From Limosilactobacillus avistercoris (GTDB lineage Bacteria > Bacillota > Bacilli > Lactobacillales > Lactobacillaceae): a DNA stretch of 64,000 bases. Positions 25,480 to 33,495 of this stretch are shown in pieces. The position numbers and the translations under genes are program-made. Positions within the stretch are counted from its first letter, which is position 1, and every line of letters starts with the position of its first letter. The notes below the pieces were generated by a model. That model worked only from the letters and a program-made list of their open reading frames with translations, was not told the origin of the DNA and searched no databases. The stretch is from positions 20,459-84,458 of the forward strand of contig NZ_JACSQW010000007.1 in assembly GCF_014836425.1 (NCBI RefSeq), read 5' to 3'.

Positions 25480-26994
25480 CTAGAGTATTGCCGCAATTCC
25501 TAAGAATACACAAGTGACGATGAAGAGGTAGATCATTAGTTTTAACATCCACTTCCACCAAACACTGATATTAACGTGGGCAATCGTTAAGGCTCCCATA
25601 ACAATTCCAGATGTTGGTGTAATCAAGTTAACCCAACCTGAAGCAGCTTGGTAAGCAGTAATAACTAAGCTTCCAGAAACATGAGCAAAGTGCCCCATTG
25701 GACCAATGATGCCCATTGTAGCAGCAGCTAATCCAGAAGTTGATGGGATCAAGAATGACATTGGAATATAGAAAATGTACGTCAAGATAATAAAGATGCT
25801 TTGGGAAAGACCGTGAAGACCAGTTTCACCCCAATGAAGGACTGTCCCAGTAATCATTCCGTTGTTCATTATTACTTGAATTCCCCGAGCTACGGCAACA
25901 ATAATTGCAACGCTAAGGAAGTCAGCCATTCCTTGCATGAAGGCGTCAATAAATTCACTTTCCTTCATACGGTAAAACCACATGATAATAACCGACATGA
26001 AGAGGAAGAGCATGGTAATTTCGTTAAAGTACCATGTCCCCAGTGGTGCCATATCTTGACCTAAGAGTTTCCCTAAGAACGGAATTCCGGTCAACCATTT
26101 AGTGAAGCTATCAAAGAATGTCCAGTGACTATTAAGATTTGTCCATGGAATTAAACCAAGGATCATGATTAAGAAAGTAAGACCGAAAAGCCAGATAACA
26201 GCCTTTTGTCGTTTTGTCATCTTAAAATCATCGTCATCAGAACGAACCTTAATGATAAAACGCTTTTCATCTTCAGCTCGTTGGTTATAAATTAACGATT
26301 TTTCGGGATGCTTTTCGATCACAGAAGCATAGTGGTAAACGTAAATAATACTAATTGTGGTGGTGATGATTAAAAGAAGAACCCGTGATCCTAAACCGTC
26401 ACCAGGTGAAATATTTAATGTTTGTGAAGCAACACCAGTGGCAAATGGGTTAACGGTAGATGCCAGACACCCAACTTGGGTACCAACGAGGGCAATCGCA
26501 ACCGCAACCAGTGAATCAAAACCAACCCCCATCATTACTGGAATTAGTAATGGGTAAAAGGCAATTGTTTCTTCACCCATTCCATAAGTGGATCCACCAA
26601 TGGCAAAAAGGATCATCAAGATCGGGATTAGTTGCTTTTCACGTCCCTTGTAACGGTGGACAATTGAACTGATTCCTTCATTCAGGGCATCAGTCTTGTT
26701 TACAACCCCCAAGAATCCCCCAATAACGAGAATGAATAAGGAAACTGAGATTGCCCCTTCGGTTTTCTTGTCACCGACCATACCGATGACTGGGGCCATG
26801 AAGACGTCCCAGATCCCCTGAGGCTTACTAGCAACCGTCCGGTAGGTTCCAGAAATAATATTACCTGCTTTATCAGTTGCGTACGTTCCCGCCGGAATAA
26901 TCCAAGTTAATATAGCAATAATAACAATGATAATGAATAAAATTGTAAAGGCAGACGGCATATGAAACCGGTGCTTTTTCTTAGCTTCTTGCAA
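25480..26994 (-). CDS. YfcC/DcuC-family carrier
   Basis: About 504 residues and 11-13 hydrophobic helices; blocks HMPSAFTILF, GGSTYGMGEET and STSGLAAATMG fit the C4-dicarboxylate/arginine-type (PF03606, YfcC) carriers. The substrate is uncertain: dicarboxylate, amino acid or dipeptide; the adjacent dipeptidase favours a peptide-like substrate. The open frame extends to 27078, but a promoter lies inside that stretch, so I choose TTG at 26994 with GGAG upstream (27004-27007). Weak RBS and a TTG start suggest modest translation. Confidence 0.8.
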   Translation of the reverse strand: MQEAKKKHRFHMPSAFTILFIIIVIIAILTWIIPAGTYATDKAGNIISGTYRTVASKPQGIWDVFMAPVIGMVGDKKTEGAISVSLFILVIGGFLGVVNKTDALNEGISSIVHRYKGREKQLIPILMILFAIGGSTYGMGEETIAFYPLLIPVMMGVGFDSLVAVAIALVGTQVGCLASTVNPFATGVASQTLNISPGDGLGSRVLLLIITTTISIIYVYHYASVIEKHPEKSLIYNQRAEDEKRFIIKVRSDDDDFKMTKRQKAVIWLFGLTFLIMILGLIPWTNLNSHWTFFDSFTKWLTGIPFLGKLLGQDMAPLGTWYFNEITMLFLFMSVIIMWFYRMKESEFIDAFMQGMADFLSVAIIVAVARGIQVIMNNGMITGTVLHWGETGLHGLSQSIFIILTYIFYIPMSFLIPSTSGLAAATMGIIGPMGHFAHVSGSLVITAYQAASGWVNLITPTSGIVMGALTIAHVNISVWWKWMLKLMIYLFIVTCVFLGIAAIL

Positions 26995-27045
26995 ATTTCC
27001 CACTCCAATTCTAATAAACCGAATTGCAAATTTATTCACAACCCT

Positions 27046-27074
27046 ATTGTAAGCTTCTTTGAAAGCGGCTTCAA
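27046..27074 (-). promoter_or_regulatory. Promoter and cre-like site of the carrier-dipeptidase operon
   Basis: Minus strand -35 TTGAAG (27069-27074), 17 bp, -10 TACAAT (27046-27051). TGAAAGCGGCTTCA (27060-27073) differs at one position from the cre consensus TGWAANCGNTNWCA and overlaps the -35, a position that predicts CcpA repression. With the repeat (27082-27300) and terminator (27305-27340) this accounts for the whole 355-bp gap; I see no gene in it. Confidence 0.55.
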
Positions 27075-27081
27075 TCACAAA

Positions 27082-27300
27082 TTAGAGTGTGAGCCGTGAC
27101 GGACTAGCAATCGAGCACTAAGGAATCCCGGACGATGATTGTTATACAATCAAGGACGGGATATTTAGGCGGAGATTGCGGTCACGGCGAACACGTTTTG
27201 GCATTGCTGCCTAGAATATTAGTAATTTCTCCGCCGTACGACGTCTTGTCGTCGGAGGTGGAGGTCGAGCTTGAGGGAGTTTAGGCGGAGCGCAGTAGCT
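27082..27300 (+). repeat. Hairpin-tail intergenic repeat, copy 5 (composite)
   Basis: Bases 27082-27191 match 32976-33085 with only four differences in 110. The unit opens GAGTGTGAGCCGTGAC, closes GTCACGGC, and has an inner arm ATCCCG/CGGGAT and tip GATTGT/ACAATC. It is followed by the tail GAACACGTTTTGGC plus ATTGCTGCCTAGAA and then, from about 27228, by the tip segment of copy 4 (TTTCTCCGCCG to CGGAGGTGGAGGTCG), so two repeat types are joined here. Confidence 0.75.
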
Positions 27301-27304
27301 TGAT

Positions 27305-27340
27305 CCTTTAAAAAACAAAAAACCGGGATAATTCCCAGCC
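27305..27340 (-). terminator. Probable terminator after the amidohydrolase gene
   Basis: On the minus strand a short CTGGGA-ATTA-TCCCGG hairpin is followed by a long T-rich run (TTTTTTGTTTTTT). Confidence 0.65.
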
Positions 27341-27349
27341 TCATAATTA

Positions 27350-28924
27350 TTAGTTTTCAAATACTTTCTTGCCGGCCATCCAGGTTTCCTTAACGCGGAC
27401 ATTCTGTAGTTCATCATGGGGAACACTAAAGATATCTTTGTTAAGAATTACGAAGTCAGCAGCTTTTCCGACTTCGAGAGTTCCATTATCATCGAAGCCA
27501 CCAATCTTGGCACCATCACGGGTATAACCAAGGACAGCTTGAGGGACGGTAATTGCTTCGTTAGCATTCATAACGTCATTGTTGGCCGCTTTCCTGGTAA
27601 CCGCTGCATAAATACTGTAAAACGGACTGTCTGGCTCAGCCCATGGGGTGCATGGGGCATCTGAACTTAAACCAAGCATTGCCTTAGAGTTCAGCATCGT
27701 CTTTACCCGGTAGGCTAACTTAAACTGTTCGGCATTGAGGTAATGACGGTAAGATTCATCTTCAGCAAAGAAGAAGATTGGTTGAGTTACCAATGCATAC
27801 TTCATCTTGCTGTGGGCAATTTCATCAAACATCTCATCGGTCATTAGGGACGCATGTTCAATCCGGACTGAAGGCATTTCCTCAAGCCATGGTTCTAGGT
27901 CTTTAGTAACATCAATAACAGTTTGAATTGCCTGATCGCCCATCGCATGAACAGCTAATTGTAGTTTGTTTTCGCGGGCCATATTAACAGCTCGAGTTAG
28001 TTTTTCCTTTGAAGTAAGGCTAACTCCCATTTTGCCTGAAGGGTATGGTTCAGCATTAAAGGCAGTTTCTCCAGAGATACTGCCATCCATAAAGACCTTA
28101 ATTCCGGCGACCCGGAGTTTAGCATCACCACTTGGTTGAAGTCCCTTTCCTGGATCGATTTCGCCAAAGACATAGTAGATTGATGCTTTTGGAGCAAAAC
28201 CACCCTTAACGGCATCTTGGTAAAGTTTGAGTGAGGTATAAGGCTTCATCCGTCCCATCATTTCACCGATTGCAACGATCCCGTTAGCAAGGTAATGGTC
28301 GGAACTGTTGATCATGTTTTGCACATCACCTTCATAGCTTTGTGCTGACTTGGCACGGATTAGAAGCTGAGATGCAGCAACTTCCCGCATAAACCCGGTT
28401 GGTCGACCATCAGCAAAGTGTTCAATCTTCCCACCAACTGGATCAGGGGTGTTTTCGTCGATTCTAGCAAGTTCAAGAGCTTTGGAGTTCCCAACGGAGG
28501 AATGGCAATCTGAACGATAAATAAAAATTGGTTGAGTGGTCGAAACGGCATCAAGATCGTCTCGGTTAGGACTCCGGTGCTCAGCTAACTTAGTTTCGTC
28601 AAATCCCCAACCTTCGATCCAGACATTGTCGCCCTTACCGTAAGCTGGAGATTGCCGTAATGCTTCCTGCATTTCCTTAATGCTGTTAACGTTTGGTGGG
28701 GTACAAGCAACCCCGTGTAAAGCATCAGCAATATATTTTGGATGGGTATGACAATCGATTAATCCAGGAAGGACGGTTTGTCCGTGAAGATCAATAGTAT
28801 CACCTTCAGGAGTTGGATCGTTACCAATCCATTTGATTTGACCATCCTCAACGATCATTCCGTTTGCGAAGTGGTCTTCTGAATCACCAACGAAGATATG
28901 ACCATTAATGTAAGTTTGCTTCAT
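27350..28924 (-). CDS. YtcJ-like metal-dependent amidohydrolase
   Basis: 524 residues. Amidohydrolase signs: LPGLIDCHTHPKY (metal His pair), LAVHAMGDQAI, RIEHASL and LSSDAPCTPWA (Asp ligand), plus the C-terminal composite beta-domain (GTLEVGKAADFVILN). The family hydrolyses C-N bonds; YtcJ members are related to an exoenzyme regulatory protein, and the natural substrate is usually unknown. It starts 16 bp after a YczE/YyaS-type membrane gene, so the two are likely co-transcribed. Confidence 0.88.
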   Translation of the reverse strand: MKQTYINGHIFVGDSEDHFANGMIVEDGQIKWIGNDPTPEGDTIDLHGQTVLPGLIDCHTHPKYIADALHGVACTPPNVNSIKEMQEALRQSPAYGKGDNVWIEGWGFDETKLAEHRSPNRDDLDAVSTTQPIFIYRSDCHSSVGNSKALELARIDENTPDPVGGKIEHFADGRPTGFMREVAASQLLIRAKSAQSYEGDVQNMINSSDHYLANGIVAIGEMMGRMKPYTSLKLYQDAVKGGFAPKASIYYVFGEIDPGKGLQPSGDAKLRVAGIKVFMDGSISGETAFNAEPYPSGKMGVSLTSKEKLTRAVNMARENKLQLAVHAMGDQAIQTVIDVTKDLEPWLEEMPSVRIEHASLMTDEMFDEIAHSKMKYALVTQPIFFFAEDESYRHYLNAEQFKLAYRVKTMLNSKAMLGLSSDAPCTPWAEPDSPFYSIYAAVTRKAANNDVMNANEAITVPQAVLGYTRDGAKIGGFDDNGTLEVGKAADFVILNKDIFSVPHDELQNVRVKETWMAGKKVFEN

Positions 28925-28940
28925 AATTCAATTACCTCTT

Positions 28941-29609
28941 TTAATGTTTGTAATTTAAGTGGTGGTGTAGCTTACTGAAAAAATGGCGATCAGACCAACC
29001 AATTAGGGCCCCCTGGGTAAGGATGTTATAAACGGTCCCAAAGTTAACGGCAACTAATTGATGAGTCTCGATTACCGAGATAATGATTAAAATAATTGGT
29101 GGAATGTAACTTACCCATTGTGACCAAACAGCGGAACCATGCATGAATCTGAACCTCAGAATATAGGGGAAGTCGTCATTAGGGTGCATAATTAGGTTTG
29201 CCCGTTGATAGAGGGAAACAGCGGCAGAGATCCCGAAAAGACCAATGATATCAAGAATAACCCGGATCCAGATATTGAGTGAGGAGACGCCGAGATAGTT
29301 AAAGAGTTCTGCAAACCATTGCAGAATATAACTAAAAGGGATGATATAAAGAAGATTTCGGATTAACCGAAAGTAATCGAATTTTCCTAACAAGATTAAG
29401 TTAGTGATGGCAACGACAACTCCTTCGATTAACAGCATGTTTCCTAGAGACCAGTGGAGCCAATTGCTAAGATTGGCAGCCGAAGCAGTCCAGATAGCAC
29501 TTCCCATATTTGTAGACACCGTAAGACCGTTGGAACAAGCATTGAGCAAGATGGAAAATGCCAAGAAGCACCAACGACCAGTGAGACTATTTGCCCATTG
29601 TTTGGTCAA
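28941..29609 (-). CDS. YczE/YyaS-family membrane protein
   Basis: 222 residues with about five hydrophobic helices; the N-terminal block (WCFLAFSILLNACSNGLTVSTNMG then SAIWTASAANLS) fits the YczE/YyaS/YitT-like integral membrane family of unknown function. I chose TTG 29609 because AAAGGAGG lies 10 bases upstream; the longer frame to 29684 would place this RBS inside the gene. Upstream of the amidohydrolase on the same strand. The transported or bound molecule is unknown. Confidence 0.72.
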   Translation of the reverse strand: MTKQWANSLTGRWCFLAFSILLNACSNGLTVSTNMGSAIWTASAANLSNWLHWSLGNMLLIEGVVVAITNLILLGKFDYFRLIRNLLYIIPFSYILQWFAELFNYLGVSSLNIWIRVILDIIGLFGISAAVSLYQRANLIMHPNDDFPYILRFRFMHGSAVWSQWVSYIPPIILIIISVIETHQLVAVNFGTVYNILTQGALIGWSDRHFFSKLHHHLNYKH

Positions 29610-29825
29610 TTGTTGATTTCCTCCTTTGAAAACATATTTTAATACTATTCTACTTCTCTTTAGTAAAAAATAAACCGCTTCCATTGCAAAGAATAAGTGA
29701 ATAAATAATTATAAATATAAAATGACTGTTCGTCTTTTGATGGGCAAAATTTAAAATTTACTAAGAAAATCCTTTAAAAATATGCTAAAGTAGAACAAGA
29801 TAATTTTTAAGGAGTCTGATTTAAG

Positions 29826-31106
29826 GTGAAAAAATACCGGATTTCACGCCTAAGTATGGGTTGGCAAATTATGATTGGACTAGTGCTAGGGATTATCTGC
29901 GGGGTAATCTTTTATCATAATACCGGCGCCATTAAAGTCATGCAGAGCTTAGGAACAATTTTTATTCGTTTGATCCAAATGATCGTTATGCCGATTGTGG
30001 TTTCTTGTTTAACAGTTGGGATTGCGAATATTGGTGATATTAAGAAGTTGGGACGGATCGGTGGAAAGACATTAATCTACTTTGAAGTCTTAACAACGGT
30101 TGCTATTATTCTTGGACTGGTGATTGGTAATGTTACCCATCCAGGGACCTTTATTGATATTCATAAACTGCATGCGACTAATATTTCTCAGTACATGTCG
30201 AGTGCCAAAACCGCTTCACATAATAGCGGCTTCTGGGAATTGATTCTTTCAATTATTCCAACGAATATTTTCAAGTCAATGTCTGATGGGGATATGATGC
30301 CTGTAATTCTCTTCTCTGTCCTATTCGGGTTAGGGATTGCAGCGGTTGGTGAAAAAGCCAAGATCCTCATTGATGTTCTAAATGCAGTTGCTGAAGTAAT
30401 GTTTAAGGTTACCAACTGGGTAATGAAGTTTGCACCGATCGGGGTCTTTGGCCTGATTGGGATGACGATCGCTGAAATGGGAATTAGTGCGCTGTTGCCA
30501 TTAGGATTATTTATCGTTATTGCTTATATGACAATGATCATCTTCATGGTTGTAATTTTGGGAATTACGGCCCACCTGTTCCATCTGCGTTACTGGAAGA
30601 CTATGCATGTGATTCTTGATGAAATCATCTTAGCTTTTACCACGGCAAGCTCAGAAGTTACGCTACCCCGGTTAATGGAAAAAACGCAAAAAATGGGTGT
30701 AAGCAAGGGGATTGTTTCCTTTGTAATCCCAACAGGATATACCTTTAACTTGGATGGTTCAGCTATCTACCAATCATTAGCTGCTCTTTTCCTTGCTCAA
30801 GCATATGGGATTCATTTAACATTTGCCCATCAATTTACTTTACTGGTTGTGTTGATGATTACCAGTAAGGGGATGGCAGGGGTGCCAGGAGCATCGTTTG
30901 TCGTTCTGTTAGCGAGTGTGTCAACGATTGGGGTACCAATTGCGGGATTAACCTTTATTGCCGGAATTGACCGGTTCGTTGATATGGGACGGACAGCAGT
31001 AAACGTTGTTGGTAACTCCATTGCAACTCTGGTTATTGGTGAATCTGAAAAAGAATTTAACCGTGAAGAATATAACCGCTACTTAGATTCGTATGGAAAG
31101 AACTAG
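29826..31106 (+). CDS. Dicarboxylate/amino acid:cation symporter (DAACS family)
   Basis: 426 residues, GltP/DctA-like. Family landmarks: N-terminal MIGLVLGIICGVIF helix, the serine-rich re-entrant region represented by TTASSEVTLPRLME, and FVIPTGYTFNLDGSAIY plus GVPGASFVVLL and ATLVIG. It imports glutamate, aspartate or C4-dicarboxylates with Na+ or H+. GTG start with AAGGAG about 10 bases upstream. Monocistronic. The exact substrate is not readable. Confidence 0.9.
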   Translation: MKKYRISRLSMGWQIMIGLVLGIICGVIFYHNTGAIKVMQSLGTIFIRLIQMIVMPIVVSCLTVGIANIGDIKKLGRIGGKTLIYFEVLTTVAIILGLVIGNVTHPGTFIDIHKLHATNISQYMSSAKTASHNSGFWELILSIIPTNIFKSMSDGDMMPVILFSVLFGLGIAAVGEKAKILIDVLNAVAEVMFKVTNWVMKFAPIGVFGLIGMTIAEMGISALLPLGLFIVIAYMTMIIFMVVILGITAHLFHLRYWKTMHVILDEIILAFTTASSEVTLPRLMEKTQKMGVSKGIVSFVIPTGYTFNLDGSAIYQSLAALFLAQAYGIHLTFAHQFTLLVVLMITSKGMAGVPGASFVVLLASVSTIGVPIAGLTFIAGIDRFVDMGRTAVNVVGNSIATLVIGESEKEFNREEYNRYLDSYGKN

Positions 31107-31232
31107 GGTGCGAGTAAGTAAAAAAAGCTCATAAAACAACAATTTCTCCCGACCGGATGTAGATATCTAGGAGGGAGTTTGTTGTCTATAGGGGCTTCCT
31201 TGGCGAGTTCGTTTCGATTATATTCCAGTAGA
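31107..31232 (+). repeat. Hairpin-tail intergenic repeat, copy 6 (degenerate)
   Basis: Begins GGTGCGAGTAAG, forms a stem of AACAACAATTTCTCCC with GGGAGTTTGTTGT-like bases, and ends with the tail GGCGAGTTCGTTTCG plus ATTATATTCC and GTAGAA. It directly follows the symporter stop. Confidence 0.5.
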
Positions 31233-31269
31233 AATAAGCAGATTCTCAATTATTATCCTTAAAGTAGCA

Positions 31270-31328
31270 AAAGCCTAAGATTAGTTCAAAATGATTATTT
31301 TCACTTTGGACTAATCTTAGGCTTTTTT
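31270..31328. terminator. Bidirectional terminator
   Basis: AAAGCCTAAGATTAGT pairs perfectly with ACTAATCTTAGGCTTT across a loop of about 23 bases, T-run on the right and A-rich left flank. It separates the symporter (+) from the acetyltransferase (-). Confidence 0.85.
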
Positions 31329-31818
31329 AGAAGTGTTTAACAAAGATTTTAAGCGTTCGTAGTTCTCCGTTAATTATGGAAATTTGTGGAAGACTTCCGC
31401 ACTGCTGGTAGCCAGACTTTTGGAAAAGTTTCTGACTTGGAAGATTATTTTCATAAACGTAGGCAATTACAGTCTTGATATCAAGCGTAGTTTTAATCTG
31501 CTGATCAATAAAGCTTAAGATCTGTTGACCATAACCGTGACCTTGAGCATCGGGTGCCAGGTAGATTGAAATTTCAGCAGAAAAACGGTAGGCACGGTGA
31601 GGGTAAAATTGACCAAGTGCGCACCAGCCAATAATCTTGCTTTCATCTTTAACTACCCAAATTGGGAAGCGGTCATTAAAGTGGTTGAGCCATTCTTGAC
31701 GACTGTCAACCGTAATTGGCATTTCATCATCAGTAATATCATGGCTGGGAACAGCACTGTTATAAATTTTAACAATTTGAGGAAGCTCACTGGGAACTGC
31801 TCGTTGAAAATTAATCAT
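31327..31818 (-). CDS. GNAT-family N-acetyltransferase
   Basis: 163 residues, one GNAT domain resembling phosphinothricin-type acetyltransferases: acceptor region near the N-terminus, ISIYLAPDAQGHGYGQQIL (motif A, acetyl-CoA pyrophosphate loop QGHGYG) and VIAYVYENNLPSQKLFQKSGY (motif B). It acetylates an amine of an unknown small molecule. It follows the Lrp-family gene by 12 bp and is probably co-transcribed with it. Confidence 0.85.
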   Translation of the reverse strand: MINFQRAVPSELPQIVKIYNSAVPSHDITDDEMPITVDSRQEWLNHFNDRFPIWVVKDESKIIGWCALGQFYPHRAYRFSAEISIYLAPDAQGHGYGQQILSFIDQQIKTTLDIKTVIAYVYENNLPSQKLFQKSGYQQCGSLPQISIINGELRTLKIFVKHF

Positions 31819-31830
31819 GATTAAAAGTCA

Positions 31831-32286
31831 CTATTCCTTTTCCGTTGGTTCGCTTAATTGAACACCACGGTGGTTAACACTAGTGCTGAAAACAATCTGA
31901 GTACTGGTTTTTCCAAAGCGTTGTTGAATATCATTAATAAAGTCATCGAGATCAGTAGTGGAAGGGAAAACTACTTCCATTACTTCGGAAAAGTCACCGG
32001 TGACACAATTACATTCAATGACGTTTGGAATTTGTTGGACATAAGGGTAAAATTCTTTCTTTTGGCGTGGTTCAAGTTGAACTTGAATAAATGCCTTAAC
32101 ATGAAAATCAATTTTTTCTAAATTGATAGTTGCTTGATAGCCCTTGATGATTCCGGAACGTTCTAGTTTACTAATTCTTGCAGCAATTGCAGGGGAAGAA
32201 ATAAAACATTCTTTCGAGAGATCCTTTAGGGATGCCCGGGCGTTTTTTTGTAAAATATTGACAATTTTGCGGTCGATTTTGTCCAC
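31831..32286 (-). CDS. Lrp/AsnC-family transcriptional regulator
   Basis: 151 residues: N-terminal HTH (MDKIDRKIVNILQKNARASLKDLS, recognition part SSPAIAARISKLERSGII) and a C-terminal RAM effector domain (EFYPYVQQIPNVIECNCVTGDFSEVMEVVF). GTG start after AAGAGGT. Lrp-type regulators respond to amino acids; its probable first target is its own operon with the acetyltransferase. The effector is unknown. Confidence 0.9.
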   Translation of the reverse strand: MDKIDRKIVNILQKNARASLKDLSKECFISSPAIAARISKLERSGIIKGYQATINLEKIDFHVKAFIQVQLEPRQKKEFYPYVQQIPNVIECNCVTGDFSEVMEVVFPSTTDLDDFINDIQQRFGKTSTQIVFSTSVNHRGVQLSEPTEKE

Positions 32287-32506
32287 TTGGATTACCTCTT
32301 TTCGTTAGATGCAAAATTAGAATTGATTAAGCATCCCTAATTAAATCTTAATATTATTCACCGTTGATTGTAATTGATTGCTTAGTACAAGTCAAATAGT
32401 TAATAATTACGAGAATATAAATAAAAGTAAATGCATAGTTACAAGCAAGGGACAATTAATGGTACAATAGCCTTATAAATAGAAGAGGCTGAATGGAGGG
32501 TCTATT

Positions 32507-32974
32507 ATGGATCAAGAATACGAAAACATCCTGGTTCCAATGGATGGTTCAAAGGAATCTGAATTAGCGTTAGGCCGTGCAGTTGCCGTAGCAAGGCGTA
32601 ATGGTAAGGCACATATTGATGTATTAAACGTTATTGATACGCGTGCAATGGCTTATAATTTTGCTGGAATGTCTGATGGTAGTATTGCTTACCAATTAGT
32701 TGATAAGTCTAAGCAATACCTTGACGATGTTTTAAAGCGGGTTAAGGATAAGGAAGACTTTGATAACATTGATATCCACATTCGTTTAGGAAATCCAAAG
32801 ACAATCATTGCCTTTGATTTTGTTCGTGACCACCACAATGACATGATTATGATGGGTGCTAGTGGTTTATCACGGATGCAACGGGCTATCATGGGTTCAG
32901 TTACCTCTTATGTTAAGCGAAACGCTCCCGTTGACGTCCTCGTCGTTCGTACAGCAGTTGATCAGGTAAAGTAG
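32507..32974 (+). CDS. Universal stress protein, UspA family
   Basis: 155 residues, a single Usp domain. N-terminal YENILVPMDGSKESELAL, and the ATP-binding motif GASGLSRMQRAIMGSVTSYV near the C-terminus, so it is an ATP-binding member. GGAGG precedes ATG 32507, and a promoter with -10 TACAAT lies at about 32462. A paralogue is encoded at 60569-61048. Function in stress survival is inferred from the family. Confidence 0.92.
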   Translation: MDQEYENILVPMDGSKESELALGRAVAVARRNGKAHIDVLNVIDTRAMAYNFAGMSDGSIAYQLVDKSKQYLDDVLKRVKDKEDFDNIDIHIRLGNPKTIIAFDFVRDHHNDMIMMGASGLSRMQRAIMGSVTSYVKRNAPVDVLVVRTAVDQVK

Positions 32975-32975
32975 G

Positions 32976-33170
32976 TTAGAGTGTGAGCCGTGACGGATTA
33001 GCAATCGAGCACTAAGGAATCCCGGACGATGATTGTTTTACAATCAAGGACGGGATAGTTAGGCGGAGATTACGGTCACGGCGAAAATGTTTCAACTCAG
33101 TTGCCTAGAACGTTATAGCTCTAGCGAGTCCCTGGCGAGCACATTTTAGCTGTGTTGCCTAGAATCCTAA
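32976..33170 (+). repeat. Hairpin-tail intergenic repeat, copy 7
   Basis: Bases 32976-33085 are the near-identical partner of 27082-27191. Two tails follow: GAAAATGTTTCAACTC plus AGTTGCCTAGAA (ends near 33110), then a spacer TAGCTCTAGCGAGTCCCT and GGCGAGCACATTTTAGC plus TGTGTTGCCTAGAA (ends near 33165). The spacer resembles the descending arm of copy 3. Confidence 0.75.
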
Positions 33171-33192
33171 GTAATATTTAACCTAATAAAAC

Positions 33193-33254
33193 AAAGAGTA
33201 CGGAGTCAAAACTGTAATTCAGTAAATTGCGATTTTGACTTCGTACTCTTTTTT
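33193..33254. terminator. Terminator between usp and the small membrane protein gene
   Basis: AAAGAGTACGGAGTCAAAA pairs with TTTTGACTTCGTACTCTTT (one mismatch), with a loop of about 22 bases and T-run on the right; both directions are possible. Confidence 0.8.
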
Positions 33255-33258
33255 AGTC

Positions 33259-33408
33259 TTAAGATTTAATGAGACACTTGATTGCATCGAGAAACATTCC
33301 GATCGCCATTAGATCCATTGCAAGCATCATCTTATTCGTGAATGTTAAGAAAAGGACAACTGCCCAAAGAATAACGAAAAACCAAGCAACATATTTATTT
33401 TTAGCCAT
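33259..33408 (-). CDS. 49-residue membrane protein
   Basis: Starts MAKNKYVAWFFVILWAVVLF and has a second amphipathic/hydrophobic segment (LAMDLMAIGMFLDAIKCLI), so one or two membrane helices. GGAGGTGA lies 6 bases before the ATG and the stop is next to a terminator, which makes it a genuine small gene. No known family is recognised. It is isolated between usp and lacS and on the lacS strand, but the lacS terminator (33440-33478) separates it from lacS. Confidence 0.6.
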   Translation of the reverse strand: MAKNKYVAWFFVILWAVVLFLTFTNKMMLAMDLMAIGMFLDAIKCLIKS

Positions 33409-33439
33409 ATAGGTCACCTCCATGGGCCATTATAAAACT

Positions 33440-33478
33440 AAAAAAGAAGCTGAGGAAATTTTCCTCAGCTTCTTTTTA
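33440..33478 (-). terminator. Terminator of lacS
   Basis: Perfect AAAAAGAAGCTGAGGAA / TTCCTCAGCTTCTTTTT stem with a four-base loop; symmetrical, so bidirectional. Confidence 0.9.
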
Positions 33479-33495
33479 ATTAGAGAGACGCAAGA

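Noticed and set aside
27211..27426. Open frame on the minus strand across the repeat at 27228-27300
   Set aside because: It lies in a hairpin repeat and the end of the amidohydrolase gene, has no RBS and repetitive composition (Pro/Arg runs); a chance frame.
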